64,000 bases of DNA from Embleya sp049739465. Lineage in GTDB: Bacteria; Actinomycetota; Actinomycetes; Streptomycetales; Streptomycetaceae. The DNA is taken from positions 124,001 to 188,000 of the forward strand of contig NZ_JBMHHY010000015.1 of assembly GCF_049739465.1 (NCBI RefSeq), written 5' to 3'. Both the position numbers and the translations under genes were made by a program. Under the pieces are notes generated by a model. It saw only the letters and a program-made list of their open reading frames with translations. It made no database searches and had not been told where the DNA came from. Below, piece by piece: positions 26,714-36,256 of this stretch. The stretch's first letter is position 1. Each line of letters starts with the position of its first letter.

Positions 26714-26970
26714 AGGTCGTCTTCGCCTCCCGAGCCTGGGAGGAATACCTGTGGTGGCAGGTCCAGGACCGCAGGATCCTCAAGCGCATCAACACACTCG
26801 TCGCCGACATCGCGCGCAACGGCAACGAGGGCATCGGCAAGCCGGAGCCGCTCAAGCACGGGTTCCACGGCTACTGGTCACGCCGGATCAACGACGAGCA
26901 CCGCCTGATCTACAAGCTCACAGACGACTCGATCCTGATCGCCCAGTGCCGCTACCACTACGAAAGCTGA
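26710..26970 (+). CDS. yoeB: toxin YoeB (ribosome-dependent mRNA endonuclease)
   Basis: An 86-residue toxin with the full YoeB pattern: WEEYLWWQVQDRRILKRINT, then GNEGIGKPEPLKHGFHGYWS, RRINDEHRLIYK and the C-terminal CRYHYES. The active-site residues of E. coli YoeB (Glu, Arg and the C-terminal His/Tyr) have counterparts here, so it should be active. It starts with GTG inside the last codons of yefM. The pair lies between a truncated helicase and a regulatory phosphatase, typical of mobile toxin-antitoxin modules. Confidence 0.93.
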   Translation: MKVVFASRAWEEYLWWQVQDRRILKRINTLVADIARNGNEGIGKPEPLKHGFHGYWSRRINDEHRLIYKLTDDSILIAQCRYHYES

Positions 26971-27008
26971 GCGGGCGACGCGAGTCGTCGGTCGAGCCTG
27001 GGGCGGCC

Positions 27009-29462
27009 CTACTCCGGCAGCGGCAGCTCGAACCACACCGTCTTCCCGTGGCCCGATTTGCGGCTGCCCCAGCGTTCGGCGAGTTGGTTGACCAGTTGCA
27101 GGCCCCGGCCGCCCTCGTCGGTGTCCTCCGCCTCGCGCATGCGGGGCAACGTGGTGCCGGCGTCGGCGACTTCGCACAGCAGGGCGCGGCCGCGCAGGAG
27201 CCGTAGCCGGATCGGGCCCGCGCCGTAGCGCAGTGCGTTGGTGACCAGTTCGCTGACCAGCAACTCGGTGATGTCGACCAGCGCGTCCAGGCCCCACTCG
27301 GTGAGCGTCTTGCGGCTCAGCTCGCGGGCGCGGGAGACCACCGCCGGTTCGGCCGGCAGCCACCAGGACGCGAGCGAGTCCTCGGCGAGTGCGTCCAGGC
27401 GGGCCACCAGCAGGGCCACGTCGTCGAAGCCGGGCTCCTCGTGTACGTCCGCGACGATCTTGTCGGCCGTCTGCTCCAGCGTTCCCGGCGGCCCCGCGAC
27501 CGCCGCGCACAGCAGTTCGATGCCGGTGTCCAGCGAGCGGTCCCGGGTTTCCACCAGGCCGTCCGTGTACAGGACCAGCGTGCTGCCCGACTCGACCGCG
27601 AAATCGCCCTGCTCGAAGCCGAGTCCGCCCACCCCCAGGACCGTGCCCGGCGGGTTGTCGACCACCCGCGGGCGCCCGCCGGGCGGCACCAGGATCGGCG
27701 GCATGTGGCCCGCGCTGGCGAACTCGCAGGTGCGCGCCACCGGGTCGTAGACCACATAAACGCAGGTCGCGTAGTGCAGCTCGCCGAGCCCCACCACGAT
27801 GTCGTCGAGATGTCCGAGCACCTCGGCCGGCGGCAACTCCAGGCCCGCTAGCGTGCGCACCGCCGTGCGCAACTGGCCCATCACCGCCGCCGCGTGCACC
27901 CCGTGACCCATCACATCGCCGACCACGAGCCCGATCCGGCCGCCGGACAATGGGATCACGTCGTACCAGTCGCCGCCGACCTCGGTCACCGAACTGCCCG
28001 GCAGGTAGCGGTGCGCGACCGCGATCCCCGGCAACTCCGGCAGGTTCTGCGGCAGCAGGCTGCGCTGGAGCATCACCGCGGTCTCCCGCTGGTGGTGGTA
28101 GAGCCGCGCGTTGTCCACCGACACGGCCGCGCGCGAGCCCAGTTCGGTGGCCAGGGTGAGGTCGTCGGGGTCGAAGGCGGGCCGCCCCTCGCCGCGTGCG
28201 AGCAACATCGTGCCGAGCACCACGCCCCGGGCGCTGAGCGGGACCACGATCATCGTATGCAGGCCCAGCGCCCGGGCCGCCGCGGCCCGGGTGGGGTCGT
28301 GGATCAGCTCGTCGTACATCTCGTCCTGCACGTTGCGCATCAGGTACGAGCCACCCGTACGCAGACAGCGCCCGAACGTCGAGTCGGCGGCGTAGACCAA
28401 CGTGCTGCCCTGGTGCAGCAGTTCGTCGGTGTATCGCCCCGGACGCGCGCCGCGCGAGGCCACCCGTTGCAGCCGGGCCTTCTCGGCGTGCGCGCCGGGC
28501 GGGATCTCCTCGCCCCGGGCGATCGCCTCGAGCAGATCCACCGCGGCCAGGTCGGCGAACCCGGGCACCACCGACGCGGTCAACTCCTCGGCGATCCGGG
28601 GGATGTCGAGCGTGGCGCCGAGCCGGGTGCCCGCCTCGTTCAGCAGCGCGAGCCGCTTGCGCGCGGCGTCCACCTTGACCATCGCGTAGTGCCGCTCGGT
28701 CACGTCGATCAGCGAGCAACTGATGCCCAGGATCCGGCCGCCGGGCGCCTCCAGGCGGTTGTACGACATCGACCACACGGTGCGCGGGCTGCCGTCGGTG
28801 GGGATCGGCCCGAAGATCCGCGAGTCGACCACCGGTTCGCCGGTGGCCAGCACGCGCTGCTGGATGGTGCGCACCCGCTCGGTGTCCATCCCGGGCCGGA
28901 CCTCTTCGAGCCGGCGGCCGATGTGCTCCTCGGCGGGCAGCCGGTTGATCGCGGCGAGCGCGTCGTTGACCGCGACGTAGCGCAACTCGGCGTCGAAGAT
29001 GCCCACGCCGATCGGGGACTGGTCGAACAACGCCTCGCGGATCGCCAGATCGGCCTCGACCTTGTGCACCACCGCCGAGTCCATCGAGGTGATCAGCACG
29101 AACCGGTTCCCGGCCAGGTCCTCGGCGAAGGCCGCGCGCGATTCGACCGAGCACAGCGTGCCGTCGCCGCGGCGCATCGTGTACGAGCCGGCGAACACGT
29201 CCATGCCCGCGACCGCGTTCGAGGTGGCCGCCTGCTGTTCGGCGGTGAACGGCGGATGGATCAGGTCGATCGCGTAGGCGCCGAGGATGTCCTCGCGCCG
29301 ATAGCCGAAGAGTTGCTCGGCGGCGGCGCTCCACATCACGATCCGGCCGTCGGCGTCGAGCACCCAGGTCGCCGACGGGACAAGATCGAACAACGATCCG
29401 GGCGCCGTCGACCGTCGGGCCGGGTCCCCCGGACTCCGGTCGGCTTCTCGGCGCTGCTCCAT
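27009..29462 (-). CDS. PAS/GAF-domain SpoIIE-type PP2C phosphatase with HATPase domain
   Basis: An 817-residue multi-domain regulator. Domains in order: PAS (~25-140, including PSATWVLDADGRIVMWSAAA), a second PAS (~150-270), GAF (~290-450), SpoIIE-like Ser/Thr phosphatase (~470-670, with EVGGDWYDVIPL and VGDVMGHG carrying metal-binding Asp residues), and a C-terminal HATPase_c/RsbW-like kinase domain (~690-817, ELVTNALRYG). Streptomycetes have many such proteins that switch anti-sigma and anti-anti-sigma partners; it may both phosphorylate and dephosphorylate such a partner. No sigma gene is adjacent. No membrane helix is seen, so it is probably cytoplasmic. Confidence 0.9.
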   Translation of the reverse strand: MEQRREADRSPGDPARRSTAPGSLFDLVPSATWVLDADGRIVMWSAAAEQLFGYRREDILGAYAIDLIHPPFTAEQQAATSNAVAGMDVFAGSYTMRRGDGTLCSVESRAAFAEDLAGNRFVLITSMDSAVVHKVEADLAIREALFDQSPIGVGIFDAELRYVAVNDALAAINRLPAEEHIGRRLEEVRPGMDTERVRTIQQRVLATGEPVVDSRIFGPIPTDGSPRTVWSMSYNRLEAPGGRILGISCSLIDVTERHYAMVKVDAARKRLALLNEAGTRLGATLDIPRIAEELTASVVPGFADLAAVDLLEAIARGEEIPPGAHAEKARLQRVASRGARPGRYTDELLHQGSTLVYAADSTFGRCLRTGGSYLMRNVQDEMYDELIHDPTRAAAARALGLHTMIVVPLSARGVVLGTMLLARGEGRPAFDPDDLTLATELGSRAAVSVDNARLYHHQRETAVMLQRSLLPQNLPELPGIAVAHRYLPGSSVTEVGGDWYDVIPLSGGRIGLVVGDVMGHGVHAAAVMGQLRTAVRTLAGLELPPAEVLGHLDDIVVGLGELHYATCVYVVYDPVARTCEFASAGHMPPILVPPGGRPRVVDNPPGTVLGVGGLGFEQGDFAVESGSTLVLYTDGLVETRDRSLDTGIELLCAAVAGPPGTLEQTADKIVADVHEEPGFDDVALLVARLDALAEDSLASWWLPAEPAVVSRARELSRKTLTEWGLDALVDITELLVSELVTNALRYGAGPIRLRLLRGRALLCEVADAGTTLPRMREAEDTDEGGRGLQLVNQLAERWGSRKSGHGKTVWFELPLPE

Positions 29463-29590
29463 GGACGGCGGATTCCTTTGTCGCTGCTACTGCGGACCGT
29501 TTTCCCGGTTGATCACGATCTCAAGCTCGGCCCTCGGGCGGGTGCCGGTCGACCCTATGTGCGTATTTGCCCGCGTTGCGCAGCATTTCG

Positions 29591-30016
29591 TCACCCGTCC
29601 TCCACGACCGTCACCGACCCCCGCGTCCGCAGTTCCCCGGCGACCAGTTCCGCCGCCGGTCGATCCGCCGGCAGCCAGTCGAGCCCGGCCACCGCGCCGG
29701 CGTCGAGCCAGCGCAGCGCCGAGTGGTCCTGGAGCGGCGCCGGCTCACCCGACACCAGGTCGGCGAGCCAGACCCGGAGCACGTAGCCTTTCCCGAGCGG
29801 CCACGCACCGGGCAGTCGGCGCACCGGTCGCACGGTCACTCCGAGTTCCTCGCGGCACTCGCGAACCAGCGCGGCGGGCTCGCCCTCGCCCGGTTCGACC
29901 TTGCCGCCGGGGAACTCCCAACCGCCCGCCAACTCGGCCGGGGCACTGCGGCACGCGGCCAGTACGCGTCCTCGATGGAGGATCGCGGCGCCGACGACGA
30001 TGCGGGTCCCGGTCAT
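29591..30016 (-). CDS. Nudix hydrolase (MutT/NudG-like)
   Basis: A 141-residue Nudix pyrophosphohydrolase with a complete Nudix box (GGKVEPGEGEPAALVRECRE, then ELGV) around residues 35-60. The N-terminus (MTGTRIVVGAAILHRGRVLA) and the WLADLV segment fit the 8-oxo-dGTP/CTP pyrophosphohydrolase subgroup, which cleans damaged nucleotides, but substrate is inferred. It is divergent from a secreted esterase gene. The ATG at 30016 gives the usual length. Confidence 0.9.
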   Translation of the reverse strand: MTGTRIVVGAAILHRGRVLAACRSAPAELAGGWEFPGGKVEPGEGEPAALVRECREELGVTVRPVRRLPGAWPLGKGYVLRVWLADLVSGEPAPLQDHSALRWLDAGAVAGLDWLPADRPAAELVAGELRTRGSVTVVEDG

Positions 30017-30148
30017 GGCGGACAACTCTACGTGCCGAGGGGGCGGCGCAGGAGGCAACCTTTGTCGGTTCGTGAACGTCTGACTTCGGGGACATGCTTC
30101 CCGAATGAGCCGGATCCGGACCCGGATCACCGAACGAGTGGGGCGACA

Positions 30149-31183
30149 GTGGTGCGATTCCGGTGCGCGGGCCTGCGGTTGAGCCGCGTGCTCGCGATAT
30201 TCGCGGCGGTCGTCGCGGTCCTCGCGGTGTTCGCGCTGGCCCGGATGACGGCCCGGCAGAGCACCCCGTCGGCGGCCGGTTCGGCCGCCGCGGACACCGG
30301 CTGCAACGGCCGGGACCGGCAGGGTTGGGTGAGCGTGCCGGTGTCCTTCTCCGGCGAGACCTACCGGGTCCAGGCCTACCTGCCGCAGAGTTACAACGGC
30401 GCCGACCCCCGACCGCTGGTGCTCAACCTGCACGGCAGCAACAGCACCGGCGCGGCGCAGATGGCGCTCAGCGGGCTCGGTGCCACCGCCGAGCGCTACG
30501 GCTTCGTGGTGGCGATCCCCGAGGGCGGGCTGAGCTACCCGGGGACGACCGGCGGGCGGGCCTGGAACATCCCGGGCGTGCCGCTCTACGGCGGACACCC
30601 GGCCGCGGTCGGCGGACGCGACGAGGTCGGCTTCGTCGGCGCCACGCTGGACGCGCTGGATCGTTCGTTGTGCCTGGACGACAAACGGGTGTACGCGACC
30701 GGCTTCTCCGGCGGCGCCCGGATGACCTCGCTGCTCGGCTGCACACTCAGCCGCCGGATAGCCGCGATCGCGCCGGTCTCCGGGCTGCGCGCGGACGGCA
30801 CCGACGGCGCCCGGCCCGCGCCGTGCCGACCGATCCGGCCGATGCCGGTGCTGACCTTCCACGGCCAGGCGGACCAGGCCAACCCCTACGAGGGTGGACC
30901 CGCGTCGCGCTGGACCTACACCGTGCCCGAGGCGGTGCGGCGCTGGGCCGAGATCGACGACTGCGCGAGCAAACCGGTACGCACCAAGGTGTCCCGGCAC
31001 GTCGAGCGCACCGCGTACCCGGACTGCGGGGGCGACGCGGCGGTGATCCTGTACACCCAGTCCGACGCGGGCCACACCTGGCCGGGCGCGGCGGGCACCG
31101 AGGTACGCGGCTTCGGCCGGATCAACCAGGAGATCTCGGCCAATGAGCTGATGTGGGCGTTCTTCGCCAAGTACTCGCTGTAG
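30149..31183 (+). CDS. secreted PHB depolymerase/feruloyl-esterase-like hydrolase (LpqC family)
   Basis: A 344-residue alpha/beta hydrolase of the poly(3-hydroxybutyrate) depolymerase-like esterase group. An N-terminal membrane anchor or signal sequence (LSRVLAIFAAVVAVLAVFAL) is followed by a Ser/Ala linker. The oxyanion segment LVLNLHGSN, nucleophile motif GFSGGARM, Asp region HGQADQANPYEGG and catalytic His in DAGHTWPG are all visible. Two adjacent GTG codons at 30149 and 30152 are the likely starts. The real substrate (polyester, feruloyl or acetyl sugar esters) cannot be decided. Confidence 0.85.
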   Translation: MVRFRCAGLRLSRVLAIFAAVVAVLAVFALARMTARQSTPSAAGSAAADTGCNGRDRQGWVSVPVSFSGETYRVQAYLPQSYNGADPRPLVLNLHGSNSTGAAQMALSGLGATAERYGFVVAIPEGGLSYPGTTGGRAWNIPGVPLYGGHPAAVGGRDEVGFVGATLDALDRSLCLDDKRVYATGFSGGARMTSLLGCTLSRRIAAIAPVSGLRADGTDGARPAPCRPIRPMPVLTFHGQADQANPYEGGPASRWTYTVPEAVRRWAEIDDCASKPVRTKVSRHVERTAYPDCGGDAAVILYTQSDAGHTWPGAAGTEVRGFGRINQEISANELMWAFFAKYSL

Positions 31184-31224
31184 CCCGGTACTCGCGCCGG
31201 CTCCGGGATTCACCCCTGCGGGTG

Positions 31225-32316
31225 TCACGACACCGGTCGCAACCGGTCGAAGCCGCGCATGAGCGCGCGATGCGCCGGGCGCTCGACGAGCACCGTGAGC
31301 AGCCAGCCGAGCCCGATCGCCACCGCTGTCAGGGCGAGCAGTTGACCCGTCGCGCCGACGCCGTGGTCCTGGAGTCGGCGCATCACCACGTAGCCGATCG
31401 ACTGGTGCACCAGGTAGATCGCGTAGGTGATGCCGGCCGTCCACTCGAAGAGTCGCGCCACCCACCTTGGCAGGAAGCGGTCCCAGTCCGGGCCGAGCGC
31501 CGCGGCGCAGATCGCCGCGATGCCGAGGGCCACGCCGACCGTCCAGGACACCTGCCGGGTCTGGCACAGATGCGCGAACGTACACGCGCCGAGCAGCAGC
31601 ACCGCGTGCACGCCGTGGATCCGCCGCCGCGACCACAGATGCACCCCGATGCCGGCGGCGAACAGGTGCACGCGGTAGAGCCCGAACCCGTCGTAGAGGG
31701 TGCGGAACGCCTCCGACTGCAGGTGCAGCCGGATCGGCAGCAGGAACAGCTCGACGAACAGCACGAGCCACAACGTGCGCGCGGTGCCGTCGCCGTGCGC
31801 CCGCCGCCATCGCCACAGGGCGAAGATCGCGGTGAACCACAACAGTTGCAGCGGAATCGTCCAATAGGCCGCGTCCACATAGGTGTACGACTGCGGTTTC
31901 CAATTCCACAACATGGCCAGGTTGGCCCACACGTCGCCCAGGGTCGGCGCGTACCAGCCGGGCGGCGCGCACAGCCGCAGGAACAACGACGTGCCCAGCA
32001 CGCCGACCAGGAACGCGGGCAACATCCGCGCCATCCGGCCGACCCACCAGCGGACCACGTCACCCTTGCGCAGCGAGACCGCGGCGAAGTAGCCGGAGAC
32101 GACCAGGAGCAGGCTCGCCCCGATCTGGTACGGAAAGACGAACGGACGTGCGACCAGTTCGGGGTGCCACTCGCGGGCCAGGTAGGTGCCGTGGAAGAGC
32201 AGCACGAGCGAGACGAACGCCACCCGCAGCAGATCCCAGCTGACCCGGCGCCGTTTGACCGGCCCCCCGACGGAGGACGTGTCGTGCTCGGGCCGTTCCG
32301 CTGAGCTGAAGGGCAT
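31225..32316 (-). CDS. acyltransferase 3 family membrane protein
   Basis: A 363-residue membrane protein with about ten helices and the acyltransferase-3 N-terminal pattern (RRVSWDLLRVAFVSLVLLFH and later VSGYFAAVSL), including the conserved His in LLFHGTYL. Such proteins move acyl groups onto sugars of cell-surface or secreted molecules. The ATG at 32316 has GGGAAG upstream; a GTG at 32361 is a possible longer start. It converges with the esterase gene and is divergent from ispH. Confidence 0.85.
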   Translation of the reverse strand: MPFSSAERPEHDTSSVGGPVKRRRVSWDLLRVAFVSLVLLFHGTYLAREWHPELVARPFVFPYQIGASLLLVVSGYFAAVSLRKGDVVRWWVGRMARMLPAFLVGVLGTSLFLRLCAPPGWYAPTLGDVWANLAMLWNWKPQSYTYVDAAYWTIPLQLLWFTAIFALWRWRRAHGDGTARTLWLVLFVELFLLPIRLHLQSEAFRTLYDGFGLYRVHLFAAGIGVHLWSRRRIHGVHAVLLLGACTFAHLCQTRQVSWTVGVALGIAAICAAALGPDWDRFLPRWVARLFEWTAGITYAIYLVHQSIGYVVMRRLQDHGVGATGQLLALTAVAIGLGWLLTVLVERPAHRALMRGFDRLRPVS

Positions 32317-32453
32317 CCGACGTCTTCCCGTGGACGGCGTGGGCGGGTCGGGGCGCGACACCCTGGGGGCCGGCTCCGCCCAAGGACCCTATTACGCCTG
32401 CTTTGCGTCGCGGACCCCGGTGGATCTTCGTGGCCCGCCCGTACGATGGACTC

Positions 32454-33407
32454 ATGTCGCCAACCAGCCGCGTCCTGCTCGCCGCCCCCCGGGGCTACTG
32501 CGCGGGCGTCGACCGAGCCGTCGAGACCGTCGAGAAGGCCCTCGATCTGTACGGTGCGCCGGTATACGTGCGCAAACAGATCGTGCACAACAAATACGTC
32601 GTCGAGACGCTCGAGAAGCGTGGCGCGATCTTCGTGGACGAGACGGCGGAGGTGCCCGAGGGCGCCACGGTCGTCTTCTCCGCACACGGCGTGGCTCCGG
32701 TGGTGCACGAGGAGGCGGCGGCCCGGTCCCTGCGCACGATCGACGCCACCTGCCCGCTGGTGACCAAGGTGCACAAGGAGGCCGTGCGCTTCGCCGAGGA
32801 GGGCTACGACATCCTCCTGATCGGTCACGAGGGGCACGAGGAGGTGATCGGCACCGCCGGCGAGGCGCCCGATCACATCCACCTGGTGGACGGCCCCGAG
32901 GGCGTGGCCAACGTCGAGGTGCGCGACCCGGCGAAGGTGGCCTGGTTGTCCCAGACCACGTTGTCCGTGGACGAGACCGTGGCCACGGTCAAGGAGCTGC
33001 GCAAGCGGCTGCCGCTGCTGATCGACCCGCCGAGCGACGACATCTGCTATGCGACGCAGAACCGCCAGGTCGCGGTCAAGCAGATCGCCGCCGAGTCGGA
33101 CCTGGTGATCGTGGTCGGCTCGACCAACTCGTCCAACTCGGTGCGGCTGGTCGAGGTGGCGTTGGAGGCGGGCGCGCGGGCGTCGTACCTGGTCGACTAC
33201 GCGGAAGAGCTCAAGGACGAGTGGTTGGCTGGGGTCGGCACGGTCGGCGTCACCTCCGGTGCGTCGGTGCCCGAGGTGCTCGTGGACGGCGTGCTGGCGT
33301 GGCTCGCCGAGCGCGGGTTCGCCGACGTGCACATCCACCGGTCGGTGGAGGAGCGGCTGCAGTTCGCGCTGCCGCAGGAGTTGCGGCGGGATCTGCGCAA
33401 CGCGTGA
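32454..33407 (+). CDS. ispH: 4-hydroxy-3-methylbut-2-enyl diphosphate reductase IspH
   Basis: A 317-residue [4Fe-4S] enzyme doing the last step of the MEP pathway, giving IPP and DMAPP. The three cluster ligands are Cys16 (RGYCAGVDRAV), Cys100 (DATCPLVTKVH) and Cys198 (DDICYATQNRQ). The conserved VGSTNSSNSVRLVE and SGASVPEVLV segments are present. The ATG at 32454 removes a 17-residue non-homologous extension. It ends in a short tandem repeat and converges with a DUF6542 gene, an arrangement familiar from streptomycetes. Confidence 0.96.
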   Translation: MSPTSRVLLAAPRGYCAGVDRAVETVEKALDLYGAPVYVRKQIVHNKYVVETLEKRGAIFVDETAEVPEGATVVFSAHGVAPVVHEEAAARSLRTIDATCPLVTKVHKEAVRFAEEGYDILLIGHEGHEEVIGTAGEAPDHIHLVDGPEGVANVEVRDPAKVAWLSQTTLSVDETVATVKELRKRLPLLIDPPSDDICYATQNRQVAVKQIAAESDLVIVVGSTNSSNSVRLVEVALEAGARASYLVDYAEELKDEWLAGVGTVGVTSGASVPEVLVDGVLAWLAERGFADVHIHRSVEERLQFALPQELRRDLRNA

Positions 33408-33432
33408 GCGCGGTTGGGTGAGCGCGGTTGGG
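33405..33432. repeat. 14-bp tandem duplication at the end of ispH
   Basis: TGAGCGCGGTTGGG occurs twice head to tail, beginning at the ispH stop codon. A little further on, GATGCGGGTT-like units recur three times (about 33497-33531). It is simple slippage-type sequence with no evident function. Confidence 0.8.
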
Positions 33433-33531
33433 TGAGTGGGGCCGGTCCGGGTTCGGGCCGGCCTCCTTTTGGTATCCGGGCTCGGGTGCGTTTCGGATGC
33501 GGGTTCTCGTATGCGGGTTTCGGATGCGGGT

Positions 33532-34176
33532 TCAGGTGCGTGCGGCCATCCGGTGGCGGACCAGGGCCACGGCGGCGGCGAGCGCGGTGCCGCCCCACAG
33601 CAGGCCGGCCTTGAAGGACAGCGCGGTGACCAGGTCCAGGCCCACCCTCGCGAGATAGCTCTCGTTGGTGTCGGCGCCCAGGAACGTACTCACCAGCACG
33701 ATGGTCGCGGCGAACCCGATCGGGGGCACGATGATCGCGGCGATCCAGTCCTGGATCCGCACCTTCCAGGCGACGAGGGCGGCGCTGAGTACGAACGCGA
33801 GGCCGAATACAAAGCCCAGTCGATCGGTGACCAGCTGGTCGAGCAGGCCGCCGAGCAGCGTGCCGCCGAAGCCGAACACGGCCGCGCCGGCGGCGGTGAG
33901 GCCGGGGCCGGTCGGGCGGCGGGCGGCGGTGCCGGCGCCGTTCGGCCGGCGGGGCGGGGCTGGGCGGCCGGGGCGGGCCGGGCGGGCCGCCGGGCGGGTC
34001 GCGGCACGGTCTCGGGCCTGGGCGCGGTCGGCGGGCGATCCGGCGCCGGACGTCGACGCGGACCCGGGCGGGCGGCGCCGCGCCGCGTCACCTCGTCCGG
34101 GCGCCGGCACGGGAGGCCGTTTCGGTGGGTTCCGGGTCGGGACGGGACCCGCTCCCGTTCGGCTGCGCTGTTCCAT
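33532..34176 (-). CDS. DUF6542-type membrane protein
   Basis: A 214-residue protein with a long Arg/Pro/Gly/Ala-rich, probably disordered N-terminal half and four membrane helices in the C-terminal ~125 residues (AAVFGFGGTLLGGLLDQLV, GFVFGLAFVLSAALVAWKV, WIAAIIVPPIGFAATIVLVS, LLWGGTALAAAVALVRH). I recognise this as the DUF6542 kind found beside ispH in streptomycetes; its function is unknown. The start is uncertain: ATG at 34176 or 34197. Confidence 0.75.
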   Translation of the reverse strand: MEQRSRTGAGPVPTRNPPKRPPVPAPGRGDAARRRPPGSASTSGAGSPADRAQARDRAATRPAARPARPGRPAPPRRPNGAGTAARRPTGPGLTAAGAAVFGFGGTLLGGLLDQLVTDRLGFVFGLAFVLSAALVAWKVRIQDWIAAIIVPPIGFAATIVLVSTFLGADTNESYLARVGLDLVTALSFKAGLLWGGTALAAAVALVRHRMAART

Positions 34177-34393
34177 CCACCCAAGGTATTGCCGCATCAC
34201 GGTCAAAACCGTCCAAGAACACGAAAAACCTCACTCGCCCGTGTCGCGCCGTCCGTGCGATCCCTGCCCCGATCGTCGGGGTTCATGAGGGAGGACGCCG
34301 GCACGGGCACAATCGGTGGCATTCGCGGGCGACCAATTCCCGAACCGGTGCCGGAAGCGGTGCCGGAGGCGGTCCGTGGTCGCCGATCACCGA

Positions 34394-34954
34394 TCACCGC
34401 GGGGCGCCGCTCTCCAGCATGTCGACGGTGCGGACCAGGTCGTCCGAGGCCAGTAGTCGGACCGGGATTTCGCGCGAGGCGGCGTACCAGCGCAGGTCGA
34501 CGGCCAGATACGGCAACATCTCCTTGTCCAGGAAGTTGATCGTGTGCTGCTTCTTGTCCCCATCGCGCATCGCGCAGCGCGCGACCGCGTAGCCCGGGGT
34601 CTCCCCGCCGCCGCCCTTGAGCTTGAGATCGACCGAGGCGATCTCCTCCCAGCGCAGGCCACGGGTGCGGAACAGGCCGTGGAAGACCAGGCCGTGGGGG
34701 CCGATGGACAACTTGCGGTACTGGTACAGCGCGTAACCGAGCAGGACGAACAGGCTCAGCCCGCCCCAGATCCCGATGGACACCGGCAGCGACAGTCCGA
34801 GGTCGCCGATGTCGAGCAGGCCGAACGCGACCGGGAGGAACGCGGTGACCAGCAGGACCCGCATGGGCTTGGACTCCCACAACACGCCGTCGATCAACTG
34901 CCTGCGGTTGTGATTGGTGGGCAAGGTGCTCGCGGTGCTCGAAGTGCGGCTCAT
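34394..34954 (-). CDS. bacterial PH-domain membrane protein
   Basis: A 186-residue protein with two membrane helices (MRVLLVTAFLPVAFGLLDIG and LSLPVSIGIWGGLSLFVLLG) followed by a PH-like domain (YRKLSIGPHGLVFHGLFRTR, LRWEEIASVDLKLKGG). The C-terminal tail is charged. The ATG at 34954 has GGGGAC upstream. It is divergent from ychF; the spacer contains three 9-bp repeats (GGGCGTGGA-like, ~34971-35000). Function is unknown. Confidence 0.75.
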   Translation of the reverse strand: MSRTSSTASTLPTNHNRRQLIDGVLWESKPMRVLLVTAFLPVAFGLLDIGDLGLSLPVSIGIWGGLSLFVLLGYALYQYRKLSIGPHGLVFHGLFRTRGLRWEEIASVDLKLKGGGGETPGYAVARCAMRDGDKKQHTINFLDKEMLPYLAVDLRWYAASREIPVRLLASDDLVRTVDMLESGAPR

Positions 34955-35137
34955 CGATGTCCCCGTCGTTGAGGGCGTGGAGGGCGTGGAGGGCGTTGAG
35001 TGTGTTGAATGCGTCCGTTGCGGATCGACGTACGAAACCAGGGATGCTACTGGCCACAGGCCACCACCTACACTTTCCACAGGCGCTGGTATGTCCGCTG
35101 CGCGCCACACCGATCGCCGAGAAGCCAGGGAATCCAG

Positions 35138-36211
35138 TTGTCGCTCACCATCGGAATCGTCGGCCTGCCCAACGTCGGCAAGTCGACGCTCTTCAACGCC
35201 CTGACCAAGAACGACGTGCTCGCGGCGAACTACCCGTTCGCGACCATCGAGCCGAACGTGGGCGTGGTGGGCGTACCGGACCCGCGTCTGGACAAGCTGG
35301 CGGAGATCTTCGGGTCGGCCAAGAAGATCCCGGCGACGGTCGACTTCGTGGACATCGCGGGCATCGTGCGCGGTGCCTCCGAGGGTGAGGGCCTGGGCAA
35401 CAAGTTCCTCGCCAACATCCGCGAGTCGGACGCGATCTGCCAGGTCATCCGGGTCTTCACCGACCCGGACGTGGTGCACGTCGACGGCAAGATCTCGCCG
35501 GTCGACGACAAGGAGATCATCGAGACCGAGCTGATCCTGGCCGACCTGCAGACGATCGAGAAGGTGCTGCCCCGCCTGCAGAAGGACTCGCGCCTGCAGA
35601 AGGACAAGATCGCCGTGGCCGCCGCAGTGGAGAAGGCCAAGGCGGTACTGGAGGCCGGCACCACGGTCTTCGCCGCCGGCCTCGACCCGGAGCCGCTGCG
35701 CGAGCTGCACCTGCTCACCGCGAAGCCGTTCCTGTACGTCTTCAACGTCGACGAGGACGAACTGGTCAACGAGGAGCTCAAGGCCGAACTGCGCGAGCTG
35801 GTCGCGCCGGCCGAGGCGATCTTCCTGGACGCCAAGATCGAGTCCGAGCTGATCGAACTGGACGAGGCCGAAGCCCTGGAACTGCTCCAGAGCCTGGGCC
35901 AGCAGGAGTCGGGCCTGTCCATCCTGGCCCGAGTCGGCTTCGACACCCTGGGCCTGCAGACCTACCTGACCGCCGGCCCGAAGGAAGCCCGCGCCTGGAC
36001 GGTCGCCAAGGGCGCCACCGCCCCCGAGGCCGCCGGCGTGATCCACACCGACTTCCAACGCGGCTTCATCAAGGCCGAGGTGATCGGCTTCGACGACCTG
36101 GTCGACACCGGCAGCCGCACCGAGGCCCGCACCAAGGGCAAGGCGCGCATGGAAGGCAAGGACTACATCATGCAGGACGGCGACGTGGTGGAGTTTCGGT
36201 TCAACGTCTGA
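35138..36211 (+). CDS. ychF: redox-regulated ATPase YchF (OLA1 family)
   Basis: A 357-residue Obg-family P-loop NTPase that prefers ATP and binds ribosomes. G1 is GLPNVGKST near the N-terminus, G3 is DIAGIVRGAS, and the G4 position has NVDE instead of NKxD, the feature behind ATP specificity. The C-terminal TGS domain (LTAGPKEARAWTVAKGATAP ... QRGFIKAEVIGFDDL) is complete. The TTG at 35138 follows CAGGGA and matches the family N-terminus; upstream in-frame residues are not homologous. Confidence 0.95.
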   Translation: MSLTIGIVGLPNVGKSTLFNALTKNDVLAANYPFATIEPNVGVVGVPDPRLDKLAEIFGSAKKIPATVDFVDIAGIVRGASEGEGLGNKFLANIRESDAICQVIRVFTDPDVVHVDGKISPVDDKEIIETELILADLQTIEKVLPRLQKDSRLQKDKIAVAAAVEKAKAVLEAGTTVFAAGLDPEPLRELHLLTAKPFLYVFNVDEDELVNEELKAELRELVAPAEAIFLDAKIESELIELDEAEALELLQSLGQQESGLSILARVGFDTLGLQTYLTAGPKEARAWTVAKGATAPEAAGVIHTDFQRGFIKAEVIGFDDLVDTGSRTEARTKGKARMEGKDYIMQDGDVVEFRFNV

Positions 36212-36230
36212 CCCACCGCACGCACCCGAT

Positions 36231-36256
36231 GGGCCCGCCTCCGAGGAGGCGGGCCC
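36231..36256 (+). terminator. terminator of ychF
   Basis: A perfect 12-bp stem (36231-36242 with 36245-36256) with a 2-base loop lies 20 bases after the ychF stop. It has no T-tract and is joined directly to a toxin gene remnant. Confidence 0.75.

Noticed and set aside
34971..35000. Three GGGCGTGGA-like 9-bp units between the PH-domain gene and ychF
   Set aside because: Too short and irregular to be called a regulatory array or CRISPR; probably slippage.
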